DNA from: Roseovarius tolerans
GTDB lineage: Bacteria > Pseudomonadota > Alphaproteobacteria > Rhodobacterales > Rhodobacteraceae
DNA: 64,000 nucleotides
Direction of reading: 5' to 3'
Assembly (NCBI RefSeq): GCF_900109855.1
Contig: NZ_FOBO01000004.1
Location: forward strand, 186,001 to 250,000
Below the pieces are notes generated by a model that ran no database searches, had not been told where the DNA came from, and saw nothing but the letters and a program-made list of their open reading frames with translations. Below, one piece after another: positions 18,704 through 28,160 of this stretch. The position numbers and the translations under genes are program-made. Numbering within the stretch: position 1 is the stretch's first letter; each line of letters starts with the position of its first letter.

Positions 18704-20353
18704 ATGACGGTGCAGAACCCCTATAACAGCGGCCTTGATCGCAACCCGGCGAATTATCAGCCGCTCACGCCGCTGAGCTTCTTGGAGCGCGCGGCGAGCG
18801 TTTATCCCGAGCACACGGCCATTGTGCACGGCCCCCTGCGGCGCAGCTATGCGGAGTTTTACGCGCGGTCGCGGCAACTGGCCTCGGCCTTGTCGCGCAC
18901 CGGCATCGGGCGGGGTGATACCGTCTCGGCGCTGCTGGCGAATACGCCCGCGATGCTGGAATGCCATTACGGCGTGCCGATGTGTGGCGCGGTGCTGCAT
19001 TCGATCAACACCCGTCTCGATGCCGCGATCATCGCCTTTCAGCTGGATCACGCGATGGCGCGGGTGGTGATCGTGGACCGCGAATTCATGGGGCTGATGC
19101 AGGAGGCGCTGGCGTTGGCGCAGGTCGACCCGCTGGTCATTCAGTATGACGATGCGGAGTTCACCGGGGTGGGTGGCTGTGACGATGTTCTGGATTACGA
19201 GTGGTTCGTCTCGGAGGGCGACCCCGATTTTGCGTGGCTCATGCCAGAGGACGAGTGGGACGCGATTTCGATCAACTACACCTCGGGCACGACGGGCGAT
19301 CCCAAGGGCGTGGTGTCGCATCATCGCGGCGCGTATCTCTTGGCGCAGGGCAATGCGTTGACCACCTCGATGGCGAAACACAGCGTCTATCTGTGGACGC
19401 TGCCGATGTTTCACTGCAACGGCTGGTGTTTTCCCTGGACGTTGTCGGCGATCATCGGCACGCATGTCTGCCTGCGGCAGGTGCGCGCCGAGCCGATCTG
19501 GGCGGCGCTGGCCGAGGAGGGGGTGACCCATCTGTGCGGCGCGCCCATCGTGATGTCGCTGCTGATTTCGGCCCCCGAGTCTGAGAAGCGGGCGCTGGAG
19601 CGGGAGGTGCAGTTCTTTACTGCCGCCGCGCCGCCGCCCGAAAAGCTGCTGGCGGACATGCAGGCGGCGGGCTTTGGCGTGACGCATCTCTACGGGCTGA
19701 CCGAGACCTATGGCCCGGCGGTGGTCAATGAATGGCACGGCGCGTGGTCCGATCTGCCGTCGCCCGAACAGGCGCGGCTGAAATCCCGGCAGGGGGTGCG
19801 CTATCTGCCGCTGGAGGGGTTGCAGGTGATGGACCCCGAGACCATGGCCCCGGTGCCGCGCGATGGCGAGACCATGGGCGAGGTGATGTTTCGCGGCAAC
19901 GTGGTGATGAAGGGCTATTTCCGCAATCCGCAGGCGACGCAAAAGGCGTTTGCCGGGGGCTGGTTTCATTCCGGCGATCTGGGGGTGGTGCATGCGGATG
20001 GCTATATCCAGCTCAAGGATCGGTCCAAGGATGTGATCATCTCGGGTGGTGAGAATATCTCGTCGATCGAGGTAGAGGAGGCGCTTTACCGGCATCCCGC
20101 CGTGGCCGTTGCCGCCGTGGTCGCCATGCCGCACGAGAAATGGGGCGAGACGCCTTGTGCCTTTGTCGAACTGGCCGAGGGGCAGGCGGTGGAGGCCGAG
20201 GCGCTGCGCGCGTGGTGCCGCGATCACCTGGCCCCTTACAAGGTGCCGGGGAAGGTGGTGTTCACGGATATCCCGCGCACCTCGACCGGCAAGATCCAGA
20301 AATTCGTGCTACGGGATCAGGCCCGCGATCTGGCGCTGCACCCGGTGGCGTGA
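18704..20353 (+). CDS. Acyl-CoA ligase (AMP-binding superfamily)
   Basis: 549 residues of the ANL adenylating family. Phosphate loop YTSGTTGDPKGVV is at about residues 195-207; also visible are GLTETYGP, GWFHSGDLGVVHADGY, the hinge DRSKDVIISGGENISS and the C-terminal catalytic lysine in TSTGKIQK. It would convert a carboxylic acid to its CoA thioester. The family includes medium/short-chain acyl-CoA ligases and the DmdB methylmercaptopropionate ligases; sequence alone cannot choose between them. Last gene of the DmdA-like cluster. Confidence 0.87.
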   Translation: MTVQNPYNSGLDRNPANYQPLTPLSFLERAASVYPEHTAIVHGPLRRSYAEFYARSRQLASALSRTGIGRGDTVSALLANTPAMLECHYGVPMCGAVLHSINTRLDAAIIAFQLDHAMARVVIVDREFMGLMQEALALAQVDPLVIQYDDAEFTGVGGCDDVLDYEWFVSEGDPDFAWLMPEDEWDAISINYTSGTTGDPKGVVSHHRGAYLLAQGNALTTSMAKHSVYLWTLPMFHCNGWCFPWTLSAIIGTHVCLRQVRAEPIWAALAEEGVTHLCGAPIVMSLLISAPESEKRALEREVQFFTAAAPPPEKLLADMQAAGFGVTHLYGLTETYGPAVVNEWHGAWSDLPSPEQARLKSRQGVRYLPLEGLQVMDPETMAPVPRDGETMGEVMFRGNVVMKGYFRNPQATQKAFAGGWFHSGDLGVVHADGYIQLKDRSKDVIISGGENISSIEVEEALYRHPAVAVAAVVAMPHEKWGETPCAFVELAEGQAVEAEALRAWCRDHLAPYKVPGKVVFTDIPRTSTGKIQKFVLRDQARDLALHPVA

Positions 20354-20365
20354 TGCGCCGGGGGA

Positions 20366-20836
20366 TCAGGCCGCCGCGTAGCTGGTGAACACCTCGGCGC
20401 GACCGTCGTGGTGGATCAGGAACACGTCATAGGCCTCGCGCCGGTCCTCGGGGCCCATGCCGGGAGAGCCATAGGGCATGTCCGGCACGGCGAGGCCCAC
20501 GGCCTGTGGCCGCTTGGCCAGAAGGCGGCGGATATCGGCGGGGGGCACGTGGCCCTCGATCACATAGCCGTCGATGTCGCCGGTGTGGCAGGACATCATG
20601 GCCTGCGGAATTCCGGCCGCCATCTTGTGCCGGATCAGGGCGGTTCCGAGGCTGTTTTCGGTCGTCACCTCAAAGCCGTCGCTGCGCAGGATGCGCACCC
20701 ATGCCTCGCAGCAGCCGCAATTCGGGTCCTTGAGGACGTGGAGGGTGGGCATCGCCCCGGCCCGCGCGAGGTGAGGGGCGGCAACCGACAGGCTTGCGGC
20801 CCCGAGGATCAGGCTGCGGCGGGTGAGGCGGGACAT
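20366..20836 (-). CDS. DUF411 metal-binding protein
   Basis: 156 residues. A Tat-like leader (TRRSLI plus hydrophobic run to about residue 25) is followed by the DUF411 core, with KDPNCGCCEAWV near residues 36-47 and MMSCHTGDIDGYVIEGHVP further on. The family is linked to copper handling and is probably periplasmic. Start 20836 has GGAGGT upstream. Convergent with the CoA-ligase gene and apparently monocistronic. Confidence 0.85.
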   Translation of the reverse strand: MSRLTRRSLILGAASLSVAAPHLARAGAMPTLHVLKDPNCGCCEAWVRILRSDGFEVTTENSLGTALIRHKMAAGIPQAMMSCHTGDIDGYVIEGHVPPADIRRLLAKRPQAVGLAVPDMPYGSPGMGPEDRREAYDVFLIHHDGRAEVFTSYAAA

Positions 20837-21051
20837 GGCGACCTCCTGTGCTGGTGGTGCGAGTATCGTGGCAAGCGGCGCGGCATGCAATGGCGGGTGG
20901 GGTCGGCTGCGGGGGATTGTGCCTTGACCTCGGGGCCTCCGCCTTTACGTTCAACGCAGATCATCCGCACCCTTCGATCATGCGAGGGCTGCGCGGCGAC
21001 GGGATCTGCTGACCGCAGTCCGTCGAAACAAAAAAATAAAGGTATCGTTAC

Positions 21052-23313
21052 ATGTTGCGACAGTTGGCGAGCGTACTCGTATCCCTCTTTCTTGTGTTTG
21101 GCGCAGCCCATGCGCAGGACGGCAGCGGGGCGTCCTCCGAGACCAACGGACAGAGGACGAGCGTCGATCTGTTGCTCGATGTCATCGAGGATGACGCGGC
21201 GCGTGCCGAGTTGATAGAGCGGCTGCGCGGCGCGGATGCGGTGCCGCCCGACGCGCCCGGTGATGTGATTGTGGAGACGCTTTCGGACGGGACCGTCCCG
21301 CCGGAGGACGCGTCCTTTGGGCGGCGGATCGCGCTGGTCACGCAGCAGGCGGCCGAGGATGTCGTGGGCTGGGGCATGCGGTTCTGGCGGCAATTGACCC
21401 GCGCACCCGAGGTGTTCGGCGGGCTGAGCGGCGGCGAGGCCGGTGTTCTGGTCGAGGCGCTGAAGGATCTGGCGCTGGTGATCGCGAGCACGGTCGTGGT
21501 GTTCTTCGCGCTGCGATGGCTGGGGAAATCGCTATATGCCGACATGAGCGCGTCGGCGCGCGATGGGGGGGTGGCGCGCACGGCGATGCTCTTTACCGCC
21601 TCTGCGGTGATCGACGCGGTGATCGTCATCCTCGCTTGGGGTGCGGGCTATGCGCTGGCGATTCTGGCGCTGGGCGAGTTTGGGCAGATCGGGATCCGGC
21701 AGACGCTCTATCTCAATGCCTTCCTGCTGGTGGAGATGGCCAAGGTGGCGGTGCGGCTGGTGTTGTCGCCCTCGGCGACCTCGCTGCGGCCCTTGCCGAT
21801 TGGCGACCGGGCGGCGTCTTACCTGTCGTCGCGGATCAACCTGATCGTCGGGGTGGTGGGCTATGGCCAGTTGCTGGTGGTGCCGATCATCAACAGCAAT
21901 GTCTCGTTCGCGGCGGGGCGCGCGGTGTCGGCGCTGATCGCGGTCGCTGTGCTGGGCTTTGCGATCTGGCTGGTGCTGCGCAATCGCCGGTCGGTCACAT
22001 ACTGGTTGCTGGGTGAAGACGCGGGCCCCCGGTCTGCGGCACCCGAGGGGACGGCTGATCCTGCACCCGTGCGGGGCCGCCGGGCGCGGGGCGCGCTGGC
22101 TTATCTGGCGCGGCACTGGCACTGGCCGGCGCTGGCCTATCTGCTGGCGCTGTTCGTCATCGTGATGCTGCGGCCGGGCGATGCGGTGTTTCAGACGTTC
22201 CTCGCCTCGGGGCAGGTTCTGGTGGTCGGGCTGCTTGGCTTTGCCGCCTCGGGCTTTATCAGCCGGACGATGGTGAGCGGCGTGAGCCTGCCTGCGCGTC
22301 TCTCGGACCGGGTGCCGCTGTTGCAGGGGCGGCTCAATGCGTTCGTGCCCCGGATGCTGTTCGTGTTGCGCCTGGTGATTTTTGCGGGTGTCGTGCTGCT
22401 GGCGCTCAATGCAATCGGTTTGATCGACCTGCGCGGCTGGTTGGTCAGCCAGTTCGGGTTGCGCTTCACGGGCATGATCCTCTCGGTGTCACTGGTGCTC
22501 CTGGTGTCGTTCGGGCTGTGGCTGGCGCTGACGTCGTGGGTGGATTACCGGCTCAACCCCGAGTTCGGCAGCGTGGCGACGGCGCGGGAACGCACGCTTC
22601 TGACACTTCTGCGTAATGCCGCGACGATTGCGCTGGTGATCATCACGCTGATGTTCGTGCTGGCCGAGATCGGGCTTGATATCGCGCCGCTGCTGGCCTC
22701 GGCCGGTGTTCTGGGCCTTGCCATCGGTTTCGGTGCGCAGAAGATGGTGCAGGACATCATCACCGGCATTTTCATCCAGTTCGAGAATGCGATGAATGTG
22801 GGTGACGTGGTGACTGTCGGTGGCGTCACCGGGACGGTGGAGCGGCTGACGATCCGCTCGGCCAGCCTGCGCGATCTGCACGGGGTGTTCCACATCATCC
22901 CGTTCTCGTCCGTCGACATGGTGTCGAATTACGTCAAGGATTACGGCTATTTCGTCTGCGACATGGGCGTCGCTTACCGCGAGGACGTGGAGGAGGCGAA
23001 ACAGGCGATGCTCGACGCCTTTGCCGAGTTGAAAGGCGATCCCGATCAGGCCGACGGCATTCTCGACGAGTTGGAATGGTTCGGCGTCAACAGCTTTGGC
23101 GACAGCGCGGTGATGTTGCGCGCCCGGATCAAATGCGTGCCGGGGCGGCAATGGGGCATCGGGCGGGCCTATAACGGTGTGCTCAAGACGGTGTTCGACG
23201 CGCGCAATATCGAAATCCCGTTCCCGCATCAGACGGTCTATTTCGGCGAAACGAAAGACGGCCAGACCCAGAGCGTCAAGGTGGACATGGAGACGCCGAC
23301 AGCCCCGGCCTGA
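21052..23313 (+). CDS. Large mechanosensitive channel of the MscS family
   Basis: 753 residues. Signal peptide 1 to about 22, then a periplasmic region and about ten membrane segments. The MscS pore and beta domain lie near residues 555-620: LLASAGVLGLAIGFGAQ, KMVQDIITGIFIQFENAMN and VGDVVTVGGVTGTVERL. The length matches the large MscM/YbdG-YjeP-type subfamilies rather than small MscS. Such channels release solutes under hypo-osmotic shock. ATG 21052 follows AAAGGTATC. No operon partner is evident. Confidence 0.9.
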   Translation: MLRQLASVLVSLFLVFGAAHAQDGSGASSETNGQRTSVDLLLDVIEDDAARAELIERLRGADAVPPDAPGDVIVETLSDGTVPPEDASFGRRIALVTQQAAEDVVGWGMRFWRQLTRAPEVFGGLSGGEAGVLVEALKDLALVIASTVVVFFALRWLGKSLYADMSASARDGGVARTAMLFTASAVIDAVIVILAWGAGYALAILALGEFGQIGIRQTLYLNAFLLVEMAKVAVRLVLSPSATSLRPLPIGDRAASYLSSRINLIVGVVGYGQLLVVPIINSNVSFAAGRAVSALIAVAVLGFAIWLVLRNRRSVTYWLLGEDAGPRSAAPEGTADPAPVRGRRARGALAYLARHWHWPALAYLLALFVIVMLRPGDAVFQTFLASGQVLVVGLLGFAASGFISRTMVSGVSLPARLSDRVPLLQGRLNAFVPRMLFVLRLVIFAGVVLLALNAIGLIDLRGWLVSQFGLRFTGMILSVSLVLLVSFGLWLALTSWVDYRLNPEFGSVATARERTLLTLLRNAATIALVIITLMFVLAEIGLDIAPLLASAGVLGLAIGFGAQKMVQDIITGIFIQFENAMNVGDVVTVGGVTGTVERLTIRSASLRDLHGVFHIIPFSSVDMVSNYVKDYGYFVCDMGVAYREDVEEAKQAMLDAFAELKGDPDQADGILDELEWFGVNSFGDSAVMLRARIKCVPGRQWGIGRAYNGVLKTVFDARNIEIPFPHQTVYFGETKDGQTQSVKVDMETPTAPA

Positions 23314-23330
23314 CGGGCCGGGGGCGGTCG

Positions 23331-24125
23331 TCAAGGCCGGGCAGGGGTCAGGAAATCGTCGAGCACGGCATGAAACAGCGCTGGTTTTTCGAGGTGCACG
23401 GCGTGGGCCGTGCCGGGGATCACGGCTAGGGCGGCATCCGGCAGTCCTTGCCAGAGCAGTTCCACCTGCGGCCAGCGATAGGATTTGTCGCCGTCGCCCC
23501 AGAGCACCAGCGTCGGCATGGTCAGCCGGACAAGCGCGCCGCGCCCGTCCCAATGGCTCATGGCGTCGAGCCCGGCGATAGCGGCGGCTTCGCTCGCCTG
23601 TGCGCCGAGTTGCGCGACGATGCCAAAGCCCTGTGCCGCCGTGCCCTCGCGGAACCATGTCGCGCCGATGCGGCGGATGGTTTGCGCCACCCCATCGCAG
23701 CGGACCCGGTCGCGCGAGGTGTCGAGCGGCTCGAACCGGTCGGGCATGAGGCCGAGCGGTCCGGTGCCGTAGAGGATAAGCTGGGTGATGCGGTCGGGGT
23801 GGGTCGCGGCCATGTCCTGCACGATCATGCCGCCCATCGAGTGACCCAGAAGGGTGATGCGGCCCAGCCCCAACTCGTCCAGCAGATCGACCACCGCCGC
23901 GCCAAAGCGCGCGATCCGGTCGGCGGGCGGCAGGTCGGCGGAGCCAGCATAGCCCGGCAGGTCGGGGGCGATCACGTCGAAGCGGTCGGCGAAGCGGTCG
24001 ATCTCCGCCTGCCATTGCGCCGCCCCGCCGAGATAACCATGCACAAGCACCAGCGGCGTGCCCGCCCCCTTGCGCCGGTAGCTGAGACCGCTGCGCGCGG
24101 TCAGCGCATCTGTTCGGGCAGCCAC
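23331..24125 (-). CDS. Alpha/beta hydrolase
   Basis: 264 residues. Oxyanion HGYLGG near residue 27; nucleophile elbow GHSMGG; Asp in LWGDGDKS; His in PGTAHAVH complete a plausible triad. Homologous sequence (LTARSGLSYRRKG) begins upstream of any ATG, so the GTG at 24123-24125, inside the TRAP dctM end (25-base overlap), is the likely start. Translational coupling to the TRAP operon suggests it processes an imported ester or acyl substrate; that is inference. Confidence 0.85.
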   Translation of the reverse strand: MAARTDALTARSGLSYRRKGAGTPLVLVHGYLGGAAQWQAEIDRFADRFDVIAPDLPGYAGSADLPPADRIARFGAAVVDLLDELGLGRITLLGHSMGGMIVQDMAATHPDRITQLILYGTGPLGLMPDRFEPLDTSRDRVRCDGVAQTIRRIGATWFREGTAAQGFGIVAQLGAQASEAAAIAGLDAMSHWDGRGALVRLTMPTLVLWGDGDKSYRWPQVELLWQGLPDAALAVIPGTAHAVHLEKPALFHAVLDDFLTPARP

Positions 24126-25402
24126 AGGGCAGTCTCCGGGAAGAGGATCAGGATGACGATCAGCAGCACCAGCGCGCCGATGAAGGGCAGGCAGCCCATG
24201 ATTACGTCGCCGATGGTCACCTGCCCGCGCCCGATGCCCTGAATGACATAAAGGTTGAGGCCCACGGGCGGTGTCAGCACTGCGATTTCCATGGTGATCG
24301 TGTAGACCACGCCGAACCATATGAGATCGAACCCCGCGGCTGACATCAGCGGAAAGATCGTGGGCAGCGTGATGAAGGTCATCGAGACCGGCTCGAGGAA
24401 CATACCGAGCGCGATGTAGAAGATGAGCACGATGGTCAGTACCACGTAGGGTGAGAGATCGAAGCTGAGGAACAGCTGCGTGAATTCATGCGGCACGCGG
24501 TAGTAGGTGAGGACAAATCCGAAGAGCACCCCCGCCGAGAGCAGCAGGCCGAGATAGCCCATGGTGCGCATGGTGGCGAAAAGCGCGTCGGTGAAGCCCT
24601 GCCATTTGAGCCCGCCCACGCCAAAGGCGAGGATCACGGTGAGCAGGGCCGCGACCGCTGCCGCCTCGGTCGGGGTGGCGATCCCCGCGTAAATGGCGAC
24701 GGTGATCACGAGGCCGATGAGGCCGATGGGGGCCACGGTGGCGGCGATCTGGACGATCCCCATTTTCACCGACGCCTCGCTGTCGGGGATGTCGCCGGGC
24801 TTCAGGATGCCCCAGACCAGCACGACGATGGCGAAGGAGGTGACAAGGATCAGGCCGGGAATGACCCCCGCGATGAAAAGATCGCCGATGCTCTGATCGG
24901 TGACGATGCCGTAAAACAAAAGGATCAGCGAGGGTGGCAAGAGCACGCTGAGCGTGCCGCCTGCGGCCAGCACCCCCGAGGACAGCCGTTTGCCATAGCC
25001 GAGGCGCAGCATTTCCGGCAGGGCGACGCCGCCGATGGTGAGCGCGCCCACCATGGACGAGCCGCAGACAGCGCCAAACCCCGCGCAGGCCCCGATCGAG
25101 CCATAGGCCGCCGAGCCGCGCACGCGCACACCCTGATGCAGGAACTGGTAGAGATTGGGGCCGATATTGGATTTGCCGATGAGCTCGCCCAAGAAGACGA
25201 AAAGCGGCACCGCCAGCAGGATATAGTCGATCCAGACACCCCAGAGTTTGAGTTCCGCTGAGACGATGGAGGTGTCGAAGGACTGGATTTGCCACAGGAA
25301 GGGCAGGGAGGCCGCCGCCAGCGCGAAGGGGATCGGCAGGCCGATGGCGATGAGGAACATCAAAAGGCCGAGGAGGCCGAGGCCGACTTCATACCATTCC
25401 AT
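24101..25402 (-). CDS. TRAP transporter large permease (DctM)
   Basis: 433 residues with about 11-12 membrane segments. DctM family motifs are visible: FVFLGELIGKSNIGPNLYQ, CAGFGAVCGSSMVGALTIGG, LLPPSLILLFYGIVTDQSIG and TPPVGLNLYVIQGIG. It carries out Na+-driven uptake with the small permease 3 bases upstream and the binding protein beyond it. Confidence 0.93.
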   Translation of the reverse strand: MEWYEVGLGLLGLLMFLIAIGLPIPFALAAASLPFLWQIQSFDTSIVSAELKLWGVWIDYILLAVPLFVFLGELIGKSNIGPNLYQFLHQGVRVRGSAAYGSIGACAGFGAVCGSSMVGALTIGGVALPEMLRLGYGKRLSSGVLAAGGTLSVLLPPSLILLFYGIVTDQSIGDLFIAGVIPGLILVTSFAIVVLVWGILKPGDIPDSEASVKMGIVQIAATVAPIGLIGLVITVAIYAGIATPTEAAAVAALLTVILAFGVGGLKWQGFTDALFATMRTMGYLGLLLSAGVLFGFVLTYYRVPHEFTQLFLSFDLSPYVVLTIVLIFYIALGMFLEPVSMTFITLPTIFPLMSAAGFDLIWFGVVYTITMEIAVLTPPVGLNLYVIQGIGRGQVTIGDVIMGCLPFIGALVLLIVILILFPETALWLPEQMR

Positions 25403-25405
25403 CGC

Positions 25406-25909
25406 TCAGACCTCCTGTGCCGGGGTGCGGATGAGTTTCACCAGCCGCAGGGTTGCGTAGATCGAGAACAGCACCAGCGCCAATGCCCCCGGTGCCCAGA
25501 ACGCATAGCGCGGCCAGAGCAGGATTTCCGAGGAGGCGCCCGAGTTGAACGAGCGGATCGTGGCGCTGACACCCGCGAGCGAAAAGAAGAGCCCCACGCC
25601 CAGCATGACGCACAGGTTGACCAGTGCCGCGATCTTGCGCCCCATCGGGGGCAGCGTGTCGGTCAGCATGGTCACCTTGGGATAGGCGTCTTCCTTCATC
25701 GCGTAGGCAAGGCCCGCGAAGGCCACCGGAAAGAGCAAGAGCGCGGTCGCCTCGGTTACCATGCGGTCGGGGGCGTTGAGCGCGTAGCGGGTGAAGACGC
25801 CGTAGGTGATCCACACCATCTGCACGAGGACCACGATGGCCCCGGCCGCGGCGAGCCAGACCACGGCGCGTTCCACATGGCTGATCAATCGGTCGAGACC
25901 GGGTTGCAT
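25406..25909 (-). CDS. TRAP transporter small permease (DctQ)
   Basis: 167 residues with four predicted membrane segments. The DctQ pattern is present in PDRMVTEATALLLFPVAFAGLAYAMKE, where the EAT/LLLF stretch is family-typical. It starts at ATG 25909, 63 bases after the binding-protein stop, and is followed by dctM. Confidence 0.9.
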   Translation of the reverse strand: MQPGLDRLISHVERAVVWLAAAGAIVVLVQMVWITYGVFTRYALNAPDRMVTEATALLLFPVAFAGLAYAMKEDAYPKVTMLTDTLPPMGRKIAALVNLCVMLGVGLFFSLAGVSATIRSFNSGASSEILLWPRYAFWAPGALALVLFSIYATLRLVKLIRTPAQEV

Positions 25910-25972
25910 GGCAAGCCTCCCTTTGCCGGAGATGCGGAGGGTGCCGCCGCGCGGGCAGCGGCACCTTTTGGG

Positions 25973-26962
25973 TCAGGGCGCGTGCTGTGCGAAGAGATCG
26001 CGGATCTGACCGGCCAGTTCTGGCCCGCAGGCCTCGTCCACGGTCTCGTTCCAGGTGCCCTGCACGCTGTTGATGAGTTCCATGCGCTTGTCCTGAGAGA
26101 TCGAGACGGCCGCGCCGCCGCCCTTCATCACCGCCGTGCCGACGCGCTGATCGACCCAATCCTCGTAGCGGGGTTTCAGCCATTCCTCGGTCTCGTGCGC
26201 GGCCGCCATCACGGCGGCCTGTTCATCTGCCGTCATGCTGTCGAACTTTTCCTTGTTCATCATGTAGTTGATGTTGCCGTAAAAGAGGTTGGCGTTGACC
26301 ATGTAGGGCATCACGTCCCACAGCTTCCAGCTGGAATAGGTGGCGACCCCCATGTTGATGCCGTCCACCACGCCGCGCTCTGCGGATTGGAACACTTCCT
26401 TGGGGGCGACAAATACTGGCGCGCCGCCCCATGTCTCGATCATCAGGCTCACGAGCGGCCCGATGGAGCGGACCTGCTTGCCGTCGAGATTGCCCAGATC
26501 GTCGATGCCGCCCTCGAACCACCATTCCTGATCGTAGGAATAGTTGGAGTTGAAGACCGGCACGAGGTTGATTGCGGCGGCCTCGTCGCGCACCAGATCG
26601 GCATAGGAGGCGTCCATCTCGATCTGGCCCTCGAGGTCGATGGCGACGGGGTAGAGCGAGGTCACGCGGTAGCAGGGCAGGCGCTCGTCGGCGGGCATCC
26701 AGCTCATGTCCGAGACGCCACCCTGCACCGCATCGACGCCTTCGGACCAGCCATGCAGCGTGGCAGAGGGGAAGATCTGCACCTCGACGCTGCCGCCGGT
26801 CTTCTCCTCGACCAGCTTGGCGAAATGCACGAAGCCGTCATAGCGGATGTCGGCCTCGTTGACATAGGTCGAGAGGCGGATGGTGGTCTCGGCCACGGCG
26901 GGGGCGGCAATGGTGGTGCCGAGGGCCGTGGCGGCGATCAGTCCTTTGAGGGGAAATGTCAT
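25973..26962 (-). CDS. TRAP transporter substrate-binding protein (DctP)
   Basis: 329 residues, periplasmic. Signal peptide to about residue 24 (APAVAE). DctP landmarks: VEVQIFPSATLHGWSEGVDAVQ, IRSIGP-like segment VRSIGPLVSLMIETWGGAP and FQSAERGVVDGINMG. The binding-site arginine region is conserved in outline. The ligand is probably an organic acid but cannot be read from sequence. Divergent from a LysR gene across 209 bases, the likely regulatory gap. Confidence 0.92.
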   Translation of the reverse strand: MTFPLKGLIAATALGTTIAAPAVAETTIRLSTYVNEADIRYDGFVHFAKLVEEKTGGSVEVQIFPSATLHGWSEGVDAVQGGVSDMSWMPADERLPCYRVTSLYPVAIDLEGQIEMDASYADLVRDEAAAINLVPVFNSNYSYDQEWWFEGGIDDLGNLDGKQVRSIGPLVSLMIETWGGAPVFVAPKEVFQSAERGVVDGINMGVATYSSWKLWDVMPYMVNANLFYGNINYMMNKEKFDSMTADEQAAVMAAAHETEEWLKPRYEDWVDQRVGTAVMKGGGAAVSISQDKRMELINSVQGTWNETVDEACGPELAGQIRDLFAQHAP

Positions 26963-27171
26963 GGTTCTCTCCGTGTTGGGGTGGGCGAGACCGTTCGTGC
27001 GGCCTTCATCATTGAGTATGGTCAGAGGCGGGGTGCCTGCGTTGGAAACGACCAATGGAAAAAGGCTAGGCCGATGATGCGCGAGTCGGCCAATTCAAAC
27101 ATTTCATCAAACTATTCCGATCTTGCATGACGAGGGCTGCTGGCGCAATCTGATCTCATCGGGGGGCTGTC

Positions 27172-28056
27172 ATGGACATCAACTGGCTGCGCGATTTCGT
27201 CTGTCTCGGGCGGACGCTGAATTTCACCCGCGCGGCGGAGGAGCGCAACATCACCCAATCGGCGTTCAGCCGTCGCATCCGCTCGCTGGAAAACTGGATC
27301 GGCGTGCCGCTCATTGATCGGGCCAATTACCCGGTGCAGCTGTCGGAGGCGGGGCGGCAATTCCTGCCGGTGGCGCAGCAGACGGTGGCGGATCTGACCG
27401 ACACGCGGCAGGCGATCCGCGAACGCGCGCGCGGCAATGCGAGCTTTCAGAGGTTCGCGGCGCTGCACGCGATCTCGGTCAATTTCCTGCAGCCGCGCAT
27501 GGCGGAACTGGAGCGGCATTACCCGGATATGCGCACGCGGGTGATTTCCGACAGCCTGACCGCCTGTTGCCAGTTGCTGAGCGAGGGGGGCTGCGAGTTC
27601 CTGCTCTATTACCGGCATCAGGACGTGGCCCCGATCCTCGACGAGACCCGGTTCAAGCGCAAGGATATCTGCGAGGAGCGGCTGATTCCGGTGGCGCAGC
27701 ACGAGGCGGCGGCGCGGCATGGCTGGACGCTGCCCGCGCGCGCCGGGCGCGAGGTGCCCTATCTGAGCTATGATCCCAACACGTTTCTTGGCACCGTCGT
27801 CGATCAGACCATCGGCAACCGCCGCCCCGCGCTCGACCTGCGCTACATGGATGCGCTGGCCGAGGCGCTGAAGCGGCGCACGCTGGCGGGGGCGGGGATG
27901 GCCTGGCTGCCGGAATTCTCGATCCGGCAGGAGCTGGAGAACGGCACGCTGGTGCGGCTTGGCGGGCGCGACTGGACGGCGACGATGACCATTTCGCTGT
28001 TTTGCTCGCCCGAGCGGCTCGACACGCTGGGTCAGACGATCTGGGCGCAGTTCTGA
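27172..28056 (+). CDS. LysR-family regulator of the TRAP operon
   Basis: 294 residues. N-terminal winged HTH: LRDFVCLGRTLNFTRAAEERNITQSAFSRRIRSLE (residues 4-38, in two adjoining pieces), then a periplasmic-binding-like effector domain. The divergent position to the TRAP operon is classic for LysR autoregulation and activation. It ends 30 bases before a terminator hairpin and 52 before the island boundary, so this gene is the last core gene on the left flank. Confidence 0.9.
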   Translation: MDINWLRDFVCLGRTLNFTRAAEERNITQSAFSRRIRSLENWIGVPLIDRANYPVQLSEAGRQFLPVAQQTVADLTDTRQAIRERARGNASFQRFAALHAISVNFLQPRMAELERHYPDMRTRVISDSLTACCQLLSEGGCEFLLYYRHQDVAPILDETRFKRKDICEERLIPVAQHEAAARHGWTLPARAGREVPYLSYDPNTFLGTVVDQTIGNRRPALDLRYMDALAEALKRRTLAGAGMAWLPEFSIRQELENGTLVRLGGRDWTATMTISLFCSPERLDTLGQTIWAQF

Positions 28057-28085
28057 CGGGTCGGGGGTGCGTTTCGCACGCAAAA

Positions 28086-28105
28086 AAGGCCCTGTGAGGG
28101 GCCTT
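28086..28105. terminator. Hairpin terminator at the left island boundary
   Basis: AAGGCCC/GGGCCTT stem with a TGTGAG-like loop, flanked by A6 on one side and TTGTTT on the other, so it can work in both directions. It is probably the original terminator of tRNA-Pro, now stranded with the displaced tRNA 3' half, and also ends the LysR transcript. Confidence 0.7.
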
Positions 28106-28107
28106 GT

Positions 28108-28160
28108 TTCATTGGTCGGAGTGAGAGGATTCGAACCTCCGGCCCCTGCCTCCCGAAGAC
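28108..28160 (-). repeat. att direct repeat, left copy (displaced 3' half of tRNA-Pro)
   Basis: 53 bases identical to 52549-52601. Positions 28113-28160 are the 3' half of tRNA-Pro from the anticodon loop through the CCA end, without the 5' half. Identity stops abruptly at 28161. This is the expected product of site-specific integration into a tRNA gene. Confidence 0.92.

Noticed and set aside
18599..20227. 542-codon minus-strand open frame
   Set aside because: Antisense to the acyl-CoA ligase, no domain features, composition of a shadow frame.
28108..28160. A second functional tRNA-Pro gene
   Set aside because: Only the 3' half is present; the acceptor 5' strand, D-arm and half of the anticodon arm are absent.
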